Assembly: GCF_004342605.1 (NCBI RefSeq)
Contig: NZ_SLZL01000007.1
Coordinates: 1-64,000, forward strand
Origin: Caulobacter sp. BK020
GTDB lineage: Bacteria; Pseudomonadota; Alphaproteobacteria; Caulobacterales; Caulobacteraceae
Reading direction: 5' to 3'
Length of the DNA stretch: 64,000 nt
The position numbers and the translations under genes are program-made. Positions 17,715 to 26,461 of this stretch are shown here, one piece after another. The notes under the pieces were generated by a model that did not search any database, had not been told where the DNA came from, and saw only the letters and a list, made by a program, of their open reading frames with translations. Within the stretch, counting starts at the first letter, position 1. Each line of letters starts with the position of its first letter.

Positions 17715-17816
17715 GACCATTTCCCCAGACATCGATATCGCCCCGCGTGGAAGTTCCCTTGCGCTCTCGCGCGGTAGGGGCGTGACAGGCGGCGAACTTG
17801 GCTCTAGGGTGGCCCC

Positions 17817-17900
17817 ATGATCCTCGCCGCCAGCCAACAGCTGTTTTGGTACTTTAGCTATCCGACGCCTCTGGCGTTGGGAGGGGATCGTTCGGCCTGA
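17817..17900 (+). CDS. Aromatic amino acid leader peptide (attenuator) of the DAHP synthase gene
   Basis: A 27-codon reading frame whose ATG follows AGGGTGG by four bases. The peptide begins M-I-L-A-A-S-Q-Q-L and then reads F-W-Y-F-S-Y, five aromatic residues in six codons covering Phe, Trp and Tyr, before a TGA at 17898. It lies 97 bp before the DAHP synthase start, and an intrinsic terminator (17927-17957) sits between the two. An ACGCC-TCT-GGCGT hairpin (about 17865-17877) follows the aromatic codons, and TTCGGC/GCCGAA arms (17891-17916) could form an alternative structure. This is the architecture of ribosome-mediated attenuation: shortage of a charged aromatic tRNA would stall the ribosome and allow read-through. 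Confidence 0.8.
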   Translation: MILAASQQLFWYFSYPTPLALGGDRSA

Positions 17901-17926
17901 ATTCAGCGCCGCCGAATGTCTTCACC

Positions 17927-17957
17927 AGCCGCCAGGGGTCCCCCGGGCGGCTTTTTT
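17927..17957 (+). terminator. Attenuator terminator upstream of the DAHP synthase
   Basis: AGCCGCC (17927-17933) pairs with GGCGGCT (17946-17952), with inner GGGG/CCCC pairing, followed by six Ts (17952-17957). It is a textbook rho-independent terminator placed 40 bp before the DAHP synthase ATG and 27 bp after the leader stop. Confidence 0.85.
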
Positions 17958-17996
17958 GATGGCCGCTCCGGACCCGCCAATTTCCCGGAGTACGCC

Positions 17997-19094
17997 ATGC
18001 CCGCCTCGACCGCCGCCCATCTCGCCTCGATCCCCGTCCCCACCGACGATCTGCGGATCCAGAAACTCCAGACTCTCAGTCCGCCTGCTCAGGTGATCGG
18101 CGAGGCCCCGGCCACCTCGTCGATCGCCGAGGTCGTCGGCGACGCCCGCCACGCGGTGCACCAGATCCTGCATGGCCGCGATGACCGCCTGGTGGTGGTG
18201 ATCGGGCCGTGTTCGATCCACGACCCCAAGGCCGCCCTGGACTACGCCCGCCGCCTGGCCGTCGAGCGCGAACGCCACGCCGGCGAGCTGGAAGTGGTCA
18301 TGCGGGTCTATTTCGAGAAGCCGCGCACCACGGTCGGCTGGAAGGGGCTGATCAACGACCCCGACCTGGACGGCGGCTTCCGGATCAACGAGGGCCTGCG
18401 GCTGGCGCGGCGGGTGCTGCTGGACGTCAGCGCCCAGGGCTTGCCGGCGGCCTGCGAGTTCCTCGACGTCACCACCCCGCAGTACATCGCCGACCTGGTG
18501 GCCTGGGGCGCGATCGGCGCGCGCACCACCGAAAGCCAGATTCACCGCGAGATGGCCTCGGGCCTTTCCTGCCCGGTCGGCTTCAAGAACGGCACCAATG
18601 GCGACGTCAAGGTGGCCATCGACGCGGTGCTGGCCGCCGCCCAGCCGCACCACTTCCTGGCGGTGACCAAGGAGGGTCGCGCCGCCATCGCCACCACCAC
18701 CGGCAACGCCGACAGCCATGTGGTGCTGCGCGGCGGCAAGACGCCCAACTACGACGCCGCCAGCGTCGCGGCGGTGGCGCAGGCCCTGGTCAAGGCCGGC
18801 CTGCCGCCGCGGATCATGGTCGACGCCAGCCACGCCAACAGCGGCAAGAACCACGAGAACCAGCCGGCCGTCGTGGCCGACCTCTGCGCCCAGGTCGCGA
18901 CCGGACACGCGCCAATCATGGGGGTGATGATCGAGAGCAACCTGGTCGCCGGCCGCCAGGATATCGTCCCGGGTCGCCCCCTCACCTACGGCCAGTCGGT
19001 CACCGACGCCTGCGTCGACTGGGACACCTCGGTGCGAATGCTCGACGACCTGGCCGCGGCGGTGCGCGCCGGGCGGCAAGCCGTGAAGGCCTAA
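17997..19094 (+). CDS. aroG: 3-deoxy-7-phosphoheptulonate synthase (class I, AroFGH type)
   Basis: DAHP synthase condenses PEP with erythrose 4-phosphate, the entry to the shikimate pathway (cytoplasmic). The 365-residue protein carries the class I signatures V-V-I-G-P-C-S-I-H-D-P, V-Y-F-E-K-P-R-T-T-V-G-W-K-G, G-A-I-G-A-R-T-T-E-S-Q and V-D-A-S-H-A-N-S-G-K. The metal-binding Cys and His lie in the first and last of these. I start at the ATG at 17997 because CCCGGAG lies six bases upstream; the longer frame to 17916 would translate through the attenuator terminator. The leader peptide indicates regulation by aromatic aminoacyl-tRNA levels. Which amino acid inhibits the enzyme itself cannot be told, and the aroG name marks the family only. 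Confidence 0.95.
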   Translation: MPASTAAHLASIPVPTDDLRIQKLQTLSPPAQVIGEAPATSSIAEVVGDARHAVHQILHGRDDRLVVVIGPCSIHDPKAALDYARRLAVERERHAGELEVVMRVYFEKPRTTVGWKGLINDPDLDGGFRINEGLRLARRVLLDVSAQGLPAACEFLDVTTPQYIADLVAWGAIGARTTESQIHREMASGLSCPVGFKNGTNGDVKVAIDAVLAAAQPHHFLAVTKEGRAAIATTTGNADSHVVLRGGKTPNYDAASVAAVAQALVKAGLPPRIMVDASHANSGKNHENQPAVVADLCAQVATGHAPIMGVMIESNLVAGRQDIVPGRPLTYGQSVTDACVDWDTSVRMLDDLAAAVRAGRQAVKA

Positions 19095-19099
19095 GCCGA

Positions 19100-19133
19100 G
19101 AGCGGCGGGACGCACCGGGGCGTCCCGCCGCTC
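19100..19133 (+). terminator. Terminator-like hairpin after the DAHP synthase
   Basis: GAGCGGCGGGACG pairs perfectly with CGTCCCGCCGCTC (13-bp stem, 8-base loop), starting six bases after the stop codon. No U-tract. Confidence 0.65.
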
Positions 19134-19231
19134 GCAGTGCTATTGTCCTACAATTCGTCTGGCCCGTTCCGCGATCCATGTTACCCATGGCTCAACGGCG
19201 CGCAGCAGCGCTGACGATTGGGGATGACGTC

Positions 19232-20926
19232 ATGCGGAACGGTGTCGGCGCGGGCTTGTTCGCTGCCTTCTGGCTCGCGGGATCGTCAGCCCTGGCCCAG
19301 GCGCCGCCCGCCGACATCCCGGTCTCGATCACCGTCGACGCGGCCAAGCCGGTCGGCGAACTTCGGCCGATCTGGCGGTTTTTCGGCGCCGACGAGCCGA
19401 ACTACGCGACCATGAAGGACGGCCGCAAGCTGCTGGGCCACCTGGGCGCGCTGAAGCCCAGGAACGTCTATTTCCGCACCCACAACCTGCTGAACACCGG
19501 CGACGGAACGCCAGCCCTGAAATGGGGCAGCACCAACGTCTACACCGAGGACGCCCAGGGGCGGCCGGTCTATGACTGGACCATCCTGGACCATCTGTTC
19601 GACACCTACCTGGCCAACGGCGTGCGGCCCTATGTCCAGATCGGCTTCATGCCTCAGGCGCTCTCGACCCATCCCGAGCCCTACCAGCACGCCTGGCGGC
19701 CGGGCTTCGACTACAACCTGATCAGCGGCGGCTGGGGCTATCCGCCCAAGGACTACGACAAGTGGTCCGAGCTGGCCTACCAGTGGGTCCGCCACTGCGT
19801 CGAACGCTACGGCCAGGCCGAGGTCGAGACCTGGTATTTCGAGGTCTGGAACGAACCCAACGGCCCCGCCTACTGGAAAGGCACGCCGCAGGAGTTCCAC
19901 AAGCTGCACGACTACGCCGTCGCCGGCGTCCGGCGGGCCCTGCCCACCGCCCGGGTCGGCGGACCGGACGTGGCCGGCAGCGGCGGCCAGTTCATGGAGG
20001 ACTTCCTCACACACCTGACCGACGGGACCAACTACGCGACCGGCCAGAAGGGCACGCCGACCGACTTCCTGGCCTTCCACGCCAAGGGCTCGCCCACCTT
20101 TGTCGACGGCCACATCCGCATGGGCATCGCCACCCAGCTGGCCGGCATCGACAAGGGCTTTTCGATGATCGCCGCGCGGCCGGCCCTGAAGGACAAGCCC
20201 ATCGTGATCGGCGAGTCCGATCCGGAAGGCTGCGCCGCCTGTCAGGGTCCCAGCTTCGGCTATCGCAACGGCACGGTCTATTCCAGCTACACCGCCGCCA
20301 GCTTCGCCCGGGTGCACGACCTGGCGGCGCGACGGGGCGTGACCCTGGACGGGGCCCTGACCTGGGCGTTCGAATTCGAGGACCAGCCCTATTTCGCCGG
20401 CTTCCGCCAGCTGTCGAGCAACGGCCTGGACCTGGCGGTGCTGAACGTGTTCCGGATGTTCAGCCTGATGGGCCCCGATCGGCTTCAGGCGGCCAGCTCG
20501 GGACAGATCCCGCTGGACGAGATCGTCGCCAGCGGCGTGCGCGGACGTCCCGATGTCGGAACCCTGGCCAGCCAGGGCCCCGATCGCCTGGCGATCATGG
20601 TCTGGAACTATCACGACGACGACGTGCCGGGCCCGGCCGCCGACGTCCGTCTGACGCTCAAGAACCTGCCTCGCGCCTTCGCCAGCGCCAGGCTGGTCCA
20701 CTACCGGGTCGACGAGACCCACGGCAATGTCTACGGGGCGTGGCGGCGGATGGGCTCGCCCATGGCGCCCAGCAAGGCCCAGTACGACGCCCTGGAGCAG
20801 GCCAGCGCCCTGGCCGCGATCGACGGCCCGCCGCCGGTGCGCGGCAAGGACGGCCTGACCCTGAGCTTCCAGCTCCCGCGGCAGGGCGTGTCCCTGCTGG
20901 TGCTGGAGAAGGCCAAACCGCAGTAG
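19232..20926 (+). CDS. Exported GH39 glycoside hydrolase (beta-xylosidase-like)
   Basis: 564 residues. A signal peptide (1-23, S-S-A-L-A-Q-A) precedes a (beta/alpha)8 barrel. The acid/base is E208 in F-E-V-W-N-E-P-N, the GH39 signature. The probable nucleophile is E328 in V-I-G-E-S-D. The C-terminal 150 residues form the usual beta-sandwich. GH39 enzymes release xylose from xylo-oligosaccharides, and some act on arabinose or rhamnose linkages. Given the pectin context, substrate is uncertain. The reading frame is open far upstream through the DAHP synthase gene, but the signal peptide fixes the ATG at 19232. It converges with the first TonB receptor. Confidence 0.88.
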   Translation: MRNGVGAGLFAAFWLAGSSALAQAPPADIPVSITVDAAKPVGELRPIWRFFGADEPNYATMKDGRKLLGHLGALKPRNVYFRTHNLLNTGDGTPALKWGSTNVYTEDAQGRPVYDWTILDHLFDTYLANGVRPYVQIGFMPQALSTHPEPYQHAWRPGFDYNLISGGWGYPPKDYDKWSELAYQWVRHCVERYGQAEVETWYFEVWNEPNGPAYWKGTPQEFHKLHDYAVAGVRRALPTARVGGPDVAGSGGQFMEDFLTHLTDGTNYATGQKGTPTDFLAFHAKGSPTFVDGHIRMGIATQLAGIDKGFSMIAARPALKDKPIVIGESDPEGCAACQGPSFGYRNGTVYSSYTAASFARVHDLAARRGVTLDGALTWAFEFEDQPYFAGFRQLSSNGLDLAVLNVFRMFSLMGPDRLQAASSGQIPLDEIVASGVRGRPDVGTLASQGPDRLAIMVWNYHDDDVPGPAADVRLTLKNLPRAFASARLVHYRVDETHGNVYGAWRRMGSPMAPSKAQYDALEQASALAAIDGPPPVRGKDGLTLSFQLPRQGVSLLVLEKAKPQ

Positions 20927-20931
20927 GAGAC

Positions 20932-20960
20932 GGCCGGCCGCGTTGCTGTCGCGGCCGGCC
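20932..20960. terminator. Bidirectional terminator hairpin between GH39 and the TonB receptor
   Basis: GGCCGGCCGCG pairs with CGCGGCCGGCC (11 bp) around a 7-base loop, centred between convergent stop codons. Confidence 0.7.
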
Positions 20961-20972
20961 TTCCCGTTGGGT

Positions 20973-23876
20973 CTAGAACTTATACTGCAGCCCCAGATTC
21001 CACTGCCGTCCGGTGTGGGTGTAGACGAACGTGCTGTCGCGGTCGGAATCGATGAACTGGCGATTGAACCGGTCGAAGATGTTCAGCCCCTCCAGCGAGA
21101 GCTTGAAGTTGTCGTTGATCTGGTAGGAGGCCGCCAGGTCGAAGGTCAGGTTCTTGTCGTAGCCTTCCAGGTCTTGCAGCGGATTGTTGGCCGGCAGGGC
21201 GACGATCGACTTGTCGCGATAGGCGGCCGAGATCCGGGCGCTGAACTTCTCGTCCTCGTAGAACAGCGTGGCGTTGTAGGCGTGCTTGGACAGGCCCACC
21301 AGGTCGTTGGTCGTCACGCCGCCGGCCGCCAGGAAGTAGTCGATCTGCGAGTCGACATAGGTGTAGTTGACCAGCGCGCCGGTGTGGCGCAGCAGACCCG
21401 GCAGGAACGTGAAGTTCTGCTGGTAGTTGATCTCAAAGCCCTTGAGCGGACCGCCGGGGGTGTTGACCGGCCTGGTGACGGTGATGGGGGTGTTGTCCGG
21501 ATCGACGCCCGAAGTGCCCAGCAGCGACATCGGCAGGCCGGTCTGGCGGAAGGTCATTTGCTGGGACTGGTTCTGAACATAGGTGGCGATGTCCTTGTAG
21601 AAGACGCCGACTCCCAGCAGCGCGCCCGGGGCGAAGTACCATTCCGCGCCGAGGTCGGCCGTCGTGGCGCGGATCGGGTCGAGATCCGGATTGCCCGAGG
21701 TGATCGACGGCGTGCCCGTCAGGTTCAGGCTGCCGCCGGGGGTCAGGAAGCCCAGATCCGGCCGCGAGACCACCTTGGCCCCGGAGAAGCGCAGGACCAG
21801 GTTCTCACGCACGTCGACCGCGACGTTAAACGACGGCAGGACGTCGTGGTACTTGTTCTCGGCCGTCACCCGCTGCGGTGTCAGCCCGATCTGGTAGCCG
21901 CGCGACTGCAGCTCGGTCTGGGCGAAGCGGAAGCCGATGTCGCCGCGCACCGGCAGGCCGCCGATCACGGTCTTCAGGTCGGCCTGGAAGTAGGCCGAGG
22001 CCACCTTCTCGTCGACGCGGCGGATGCCTCCATAGTTGGGGACCAGGGCGTACATCCCGGTCTCGCTGTAGAGGTTCTGGCTGGCGACGAACTTGTCGTA
22101 GTCGATCGTCGCCCAGCTGCTGGGGAACACACCGTCGTCGATGCCGTGACCGCCGAATCCCGACACCACCTTGGTCACCGCCTGCAGTTCGGCCGTGCTC
22201 AGGGTCGGGACCAGGAAGTTGTTCGACCGCTGCTTGGCTGAGGTGTCGAACGAGAACTCGTCATAGTGGCCGCCGACCTTGAGCGTCAGGTCGTCGTCAT
22301 AAGCCCAGGCCAGGTTGACCTCGGCGGTCTTGTAGATGTTGGTGGTGTAGATCTGCTGCAGCCGCACCTCGGCGTTCGGCGCGCCGAAGCTGTAGAGCCC
22401 GGCGTTGGTCACGTCGAAATCGTGCTTGATGATCGGCTGGTCGCGGTTGTTGCGAAAGTCGATGGTCATGCCGGCGTTGGGACGCTGGAACATGATCGTC
22501 GTGGTCATCGGCTGGTCGTAGTCCGACTTCGAATAGCCGACCAGCCCGGTCACCTTCAGGCGGTCGGTAAGCTCGTGCGTGCCGGCCAGGGTATATTGCT
22601 GGAAGACGTTTTCGAACTCGTCGTGCTGGGTGTCGGAGCGGATGTCGACCCCGTCGAAGCGGGCATAATCGACGTCGTAAACGGTCTGGCCCAGATTGAC
22701 GCCCGCGGTGTGGCTGGTCCCGGCGTTGCGCAGGATCAGCTCGCGCACGGCGGTCTGCGGCTTGCCGTTCTGGCTGATGGCGCGGGCGAACGAGAAGCCC
22801 TCCAGCCAATTCTCCTCGCGCTTGACGTCATAGTCCGAATAGAGGGCGTCGAAGGTCAGCGAGGTGCGCGAGGTGGGCTTCCACTGCAGGGCCAGGGTGG
22901 CGCCGGTGCGCTCCTGGTTGTGGTGGAAGCGACCATAGCGCGGCAGGCGCGGGAAGAACACGGTCGAGCGGTTGGCCTGGGCGTAGACCGGGTCGCCGGC
23001 CGGCGGTCGGACCACGCCGGTGGCGCAGTTGGCCGCGTCCGTGCCGTTCGTGGCGTTGTTGGCCGGGTTCTGCGGCGTGACCCCGACGGGGGTGCAGAAG
23101 CCGCCGTCGACCGTGGCCGGGTTCCAGCCGCCCGAACCCCACTGGTCCTCGAGGAACTTACGCTTGCTGTAGGCCAGCGAGGCCTGGGCCCCGAACTCGC
23201 CCCAGCGGGTGTCCCAGCTGTTGCCGACCACCGCCGTGAACTTGGGATCGACGCTCTTGGCCAGGTCATTGTATCCGGCCGAGGCGCCCAGCACGAAGGT
23301 CAGGCCGCGATGATCCAGCGGCTTGGCGGTCTCCAGGTCGACGGTCGCGCCCAGCGAGCCCTCGATCACCTCGGCCTGGGCCGTCTTGCGCACCGTGATG
23401 CCGCTGAACAGCTCCGAGGCGAAGGTGTTGAAGTCGAAGCCCCGGCCCAGGTTGGCGCCGCGGTCGCTGGTGGTGGCGCCGCTGGTCGACTGGGCCTCCA
23501 TGCCGTTGATGCGAACCCGGGTGAAGGTCGGCGGCAGGCCGCGGACGGTGATCGTGCGCCCCTCGCCGGCCACGCGGGTGATCGACACGCCGGGCACCCG
23601 CTGGATCGATTCGGCCAGGTTGGCGTCGGGGAAGTCGGCGATGTCCTCGGCCTTGATGGCGTCGACCACGCCCGAGGACTGGCGCTTGACGTTGAGGGCG
23701 CTCTTGAGACTTTCGCGGAAGCCCGTGACCACCACTTCCTCGACAGTGTTGTCCGGCGAGGCGGCTGTCGACGTGGCGGTCTGGGCGCTGGCGGCTCCGG
23801 CGGCCAGGACGCCGGCGAAGGCCAGGGCGAGCGCCGAGCAACCCGTGCTCCAGCGCTGAATGCGACGGTCAGACAT
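20973..23876 (-). CDS. TonB-dependent receptor 1 (Xanthomonas/Caulobacter oligosaccharide type)
   Basis: A 967-residue outer-membrane active transporter. A signal peptide (about 1-32) is followed by a TonB box-like V-E-E-V-V-V-T-G. The plug domain includes R-V-P-G-V-S-I-T-R-V-A-G-E-G-R-T-I-T-V-R-G and I-N-G-M-E-A-Q-S. A 22-strand barrel ends in a terminal Phe (L-G-L-Q-Y-K-F), the outer-membrane assembly signal. This fits the long TonB_Xanth_Caul subfamily that imports plant oligosaccharides. The ATG at 23874-23876 has GAGGAGGGA upstream; one codon earlier lies a TTG. It is transcribed divergently from the rhamnogalacturonan esterase operon, with two copies of the locus operator between them. 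Substrate inferred as a pectin fragment. Confidence 0.92.
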   Translation of the reverse strand: MSDRRIQRWSTGCSALALAFAGVLAAGAASAQTATSTAASPDNTVEEVVVTGFRESLKSALNVKRQSSGVVDAIKAEDIADFPDANLAESIQRVPGVSITRVAGEGRTITVRGLPPTFTRVRINGMEAQSTSGATTSDRGANLGRGFDFNTFASELFSGITVRKTAQAEVIEGSLGATVDLETAKPLDHRGLTFVLGASAGYNDLAKSVDPKFTAVVGNSWDTRWGEFGAQASLAYSKRKFLEDQWGSGGWNPATVDGGFCTPVGVTPQNPANNATNGTDAANCATGVVRPPAGDPVYAQANRSTVFFPRLPRYGRFHHNQERTGATLALQWKPTSRTSLTFDALYSDYDVKREENWLEGFSFARAISQNGKPQTAVRELILRNAGTSHTAGVNLGQTVYDVDYARFDGVDIRSDTQHDEFENVFQQYTLAGTHELTDRLKVTGLVGYSKSDYDQPMTTTIMFQRPNAGMTIDFRNNRDQPIIKHDFDVTNAGLYSFGAPNAEVRLQQIYTTNIYKTAEVNLAWAYDDDLTLKVGGHYDEFSFDTSAKQRSNNFLVPTLSTAELQAVTKVVSGFGGHGIDDGVFPSSWATIDYDKFVASQNLYSETGMYALVPNYGGIRRVDEKVASAYFQADLKTVIGGLPVRGDIGFRFAQTELQSRGYQIGLTPQRVTAENKYHDVLPSFNVAVDVRENLVLRFSGAKVVSRPDLGFLTPGGSLNLTGTPSITSGNPDLDPIRATTADLGAEWYFAPGALLGVGVFYKDIATYVQNQSQQMTFRQTGLPMSLLGTSGVDPDNTPITVTRPVNTPGGPLKGFEINYQQNFTFLPGLLRHTGALVNYTYVDSQIDYFLAAGGVTTNDLVGLSKHAYNATLFYEDEKFSARISAAYRDKSIVALPANNPLQDLEGYDKNLTFDLAASYQINDNFKLSLEGLNIFDRFNRQFIDSDRDSTFVYTHTGRQWNLGLQYKF

Positions 23877-23960
23877 CAATCCCTCCTCGTGAAGGCCCGG
23901 CCCATGCCGGCCTCTCGTGTTTCCCCCAGGGCCGGTTCGTCCGAGCCTGATTGCGAAAGA

Positions 23961-23996
23961 AATCCCATTTACTGGGACGCACTCTCATTTTGTCGA
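23961..23996. promoter_or_regulatory. Locus operator, site C (upstream of TonB receptor 1)
   Basis: TCCCATTTACTGGGAC joins GCACTCTCATTTTGTCG. Read outward, the halves are TCCCAGTAAATGGGAT and TCTCATTTTGTCGATA, both close to the shared half-site TCYCATAATATGGAAT. It lies about 85 bp upstream of the receptor start. Confidence 0.55.
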
Positions 23997-24108
23997 TACG
24001 ATAGATCCGGCAGGTCGAATTGCAACCGTTTTGAAATATTGATTCAGCGGTCGGCGACGATCGACGGCCTCGGCCGAGCTGTTTCCCGAAGGCGGGTCCC
24101 CTCAGCGA

Positions 24109-24145
24109 ATTTCATTTTACGGGACTCAGTCTCGTAATGTGAAAT
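24109..24145. promoter_or_regulatory. Locus operator, site A (upstream of the rhamnogalacturonan esterase operon)
   Basis: A 37-bp imperfect palindrome with outer ATTTCA/TGAAAT arms and an inner ACGGGACT-C-AGTCTCGT core. It aligns along its length with site B (42538-42574): TTTCATTTT, ACTC, TCTC and TAAT are shared at the same spacing. It lies 81 bp upstream of the esterase ATG. Confidence 0.65.
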
Positions 24146-24225
24146 CCGTTGCCTAGCCGTCGAACGGCCGATATTTGTGCGATCAAGGCAGCGCGACACA
24201 GATCGCAAAGGGAGGCCGGGCCTTG

Positions 24226-25494
24226 ATGTGGCATAGACGCGCGGTCCTGGCCGCCCTCGCCGTCACGCCGGCTACCAGTTGGGCGGCGGAGCCGGCGACA
24301 CCGATGCAGACCTGGGCCTTCGATTTCGGCGACGACAAGCTGTCCCCCGGCTATGTCCGGGTCGCCCGCGACGCGGCCTATGACCCCGCCGTCGGCCACG
24401 GTTTCGAACCCTCCCCCGCCGGCGGCCCGTTCTTGTTCTCGCTGGCCGTCCCCGAGGGCGACTACCGGGTGGTGGCGGAACTCGGCGGCAAGGCCGCGTC
24501 CGACACTACGATCAAGGCCGAGTCCCGCCGCCTGATGGCCGAGCGCATCGTCGCCAGGGCCGGCAAGACCGCAACCGCCGAATTCATCGTCAATGTCCGC
24601 ACCGCCGCCCTGAAGCCCCCGCCGGCCAACGCGCCCGGCGGCGTGCGGGTGCTGCTCAATCGGGGCGAGGAAGGCGCCTATGACTGGGACGACAAGCTGA
24701 CCCTGGAGTTCTGCGGACCGGCCCCCGCCCTGCGCCGCCTGCGGATCGAACCCGTCACCGTTCCGGTCGTCTATCTGGCCGGCGACTCGACCGTGACCGA
24801 CCAGCGCTGGGAGCCCGGCGCCAGCTGGGGTCAGATGCTGCCCCGGCTCTTCAAGCCCGAGGTCGCGGTCGCCAACCATGCGGAGTCCGGCGAAACCCTG
24901 AAGTCGTTCCTGTTCGAGCATCGCCTGGACAAGCTGCTCAGCCGGATGAAGCCCGGCGACTGGCTGCTGATCCAGTTCGGCCACAACGATCAGAAGATCC
25001 AGTGGCCCCAGACCTATGTCGAGGCCGCCACCACCTATCGCGACTATCTGAAGGCCTATATCGGCGAGGCCCGGCGACGCGGGGCCAGGCCGGTGCTGGT
25101 GACCTCGATGCACCGCCGCAAGTTCGACGCGGCCGGCAAGATCATCAACACCCACGGCGACTATCCCGAGGCGGTCCGGGCCGTGGGCCGCGAGACCGGC
25201 GTGCCCGTCATCGACCTGCTGGACATGAGCGCCGCCCTCTACGAGGCTCTGGGCCCCGACAACGCCTGGAAGGCCTTCGCCGACGGCGGCAAGGACGCCA
25301 CCCATCACAACAACTATGGCGCCTATGTGCTGGCCGAATGCGTCGCGAGCGGAATCCGCGCCCAGGTTCCGGACCTGGCGGCTCATCTCATCGACGGCCT
25401 GCCGCCGTTCGACCCGGCCCGTCCGCCCTCGCCGGACGGCTTCGTCCTGGCGCCCAGCGCCGCCCACAGCACGGAGGCTCCCCGTGGCAACTGA
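24226..25494 (+). CDS. Exported rhamnogalacturonan acetylesterase (SGNH, CE12-like) with an extra N-terminal domain
   Basis: 422 residues. An export signal (1-20) is followed by a beta-sandwich domain (about 28-165, W-A-F-D-F-G, carbohydrate-binding-like) and an SGNH hydrolase domain. Block I is L-A-G-D-S-T-V-T with catalytic S188, block III is Q-F-G-H-N-D-Q-K, and the C-terminal D-x-x-H is D-A-T-H-H-N. This matches CE12 enzymes that deacetylate rhamnogalacturonan I, making the backbone accessible to lyases. The ATG at 24226 has GGGAGG upstream. It is the first gene of a tightly overlapping four-gene operon whose promoter region holds operator site A. Confidence 0.9.
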   Translation: MWHRRAVLAALAVTPATSWAAEPATPMQTWAFDFGDDKLSPGYVRVARDAAYDPAVGHGFEPSPAGGPFLFSLAVPEGDYRVVAELGGKAASDTTIKAESRRLMAERIVARAGKTATAEFIVNVRTAALKPPPANAPGGVRVLLNRGEEGAYDWDDKLTLEFCGPAPALRRLRIEPVTVPVVYLAGDSTVTDQRWEPGASWGQMLPRLFKPEVAVANHAESGETLKSFLFEHRLDKLLSRMKPGDWLLIQFGHNDQKIQWPQTYVEAATTYRDYLKAYIGEARRRGARPVLVTSMHRRKFDAAGKIINTHGDYPEAVRAVGRETGVPVIDLLDMSAALYEALGPDNAWKAFADGGKDATHHNNYGAYVLAECVASGIRAQVPDLAAHLIDGLPPFDPARPPSPDGFVLAPSAAHSTEAPRGN

Positions 25495-26461
25495 TCCCGC
25501 GCTCGACCGTCGCGCCCTGCTCGGCCTGGGCGCCATGGCGATGGCCGCGCCCACGCTAGCCCGCGCCCAGGCTCCGGCGGCCTCCCCGTTCGAGGTCATG
25601 GACCTGTGGCCCGGCAAGCCGCCTGGCGGCGAGAAGGTCACGGTCACCGAGCAGGTCATCCTGCGCAGGCCGGGCGGCAATCCCAACGACACCGCCTTCC
25701 TGAACGTCACCAAGCCCTGGCTGATGATGCGCCGGCCGGCCAAGCCGAACGGCGCGGCGATCCTGATGATCCCGGGCGGCGGCTATATCCGCGTGGCGGT
25801 CAGCAAGGCGGGCGGGCCGATCGACGCCTGGATCGCCGACCGGGGCGTCACCGCCTTCGTCATGGACTACCGCCTGCCGGCGGACGGCTGGGCGGCGGGT
25901 CCGGACGTCGCGCTGCAGGACGCCCAGCGCGCCATCCGCCTGATCCGCGCCAATGCCGCCAAGTGGGGCCTGGACCCCGAGCGCATCGCTGTGACCGGCT
26001 TCTCGGCCGGCGGCCACGTCGCCGCGCGGCTGGCCACCCGGTTCGGCGTCGAGACCTACGCCCCGATCGACGCGGCCGACCGGCTGTCGACCCGGCCGGC
26101 GGCGGCGGGTTTGTTCTATCCCGTCATCACCATGACCGCGCCCCACGCCCACGGCAGCTCGCTGAAGTCGCTGCTGGGCGCCGCCCCCACCGAGGCCCAG
26201 CGCCTGGCGGTGTCGGCCGAGCACGACATCCCCGCCGACGCCCCGCCGACCTTCATCGCCGCGGCCGCCGACGACAAGGTGGTGGCGATGGAGAACAGCC
26301 TGATGATGTTCCAGGCCCTGCGCGCCAAGAAGATCGCCAGCGAGCTGCACGTCTTCGAGTCCGGCGGTCACGGCTTCGGCCTCACCGGTCCGGCCGGCGT
26401 CGCCATGCCCTGGCCTGCGCTGCTGGACGCCTTCCTGAAGCGGCACGGCCTCTACGCATGA
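25484..26461 (+). CDS. Exported alpha/beta-hydrolase, probable carbohydrate esterase
   Basis: 325 residues. A leader with D-R-R-A-L-L-G-L-G-A-M-A-M-A-A-P (about 8-30) looks Tat-type. The core has the oxyanion motif M-I-P-G-G-G-Y (95-101) and the nucleophile elbow G-F-S-A-G-G-H with S174. Near the C-terminus are A-A-A-A-D-D-K-V-V and G-G-H-G-F-G-L, supplying Asp and His. This is the acetylxylan-esterase-like BD-FAE group; here it likely removes acetyl or other esters from pectin. The GTG at 25484 has GGAGG six bases upstream, giving an 11-bp overlap with the preceding gene and showing translational coupling. Confidence 0.85.
   Translation: MATDPALDRRALLGLGAMAMAAPTLARAQAPAASPFEVMDLWPGKPPGGEKVTVTEQVILRRPGGNPNDTAFLNVTKPWLMMRRPAKPNGAAILMIPGGGYIRVAVSKAGGPIDAWIADRGVTAFVMDYRLPADGWAAGPDVALQDAQRAIRLIRANAAKWGLDPERIAVTGFSAGGHVAARLATRFGVETYAPIDAADRLSTRPAAAGLFYPVITMTAPHAHGSSLKSLLGAAPTEAQRLAVSAEHDIPADAPPTFIAAAADDKVVAMENSLMMFQALRAKKIASELHVFESGGHGFGLTGPAGVAMPWPALLDAFLKRHGLYA

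Noticed and set aside
18209..19231. Extension of the GH39 frame upstream through the DAHP synthase
   Set aside because: The upstream part is a shadow of the synthase; a clear signal peptide begins at 19232.
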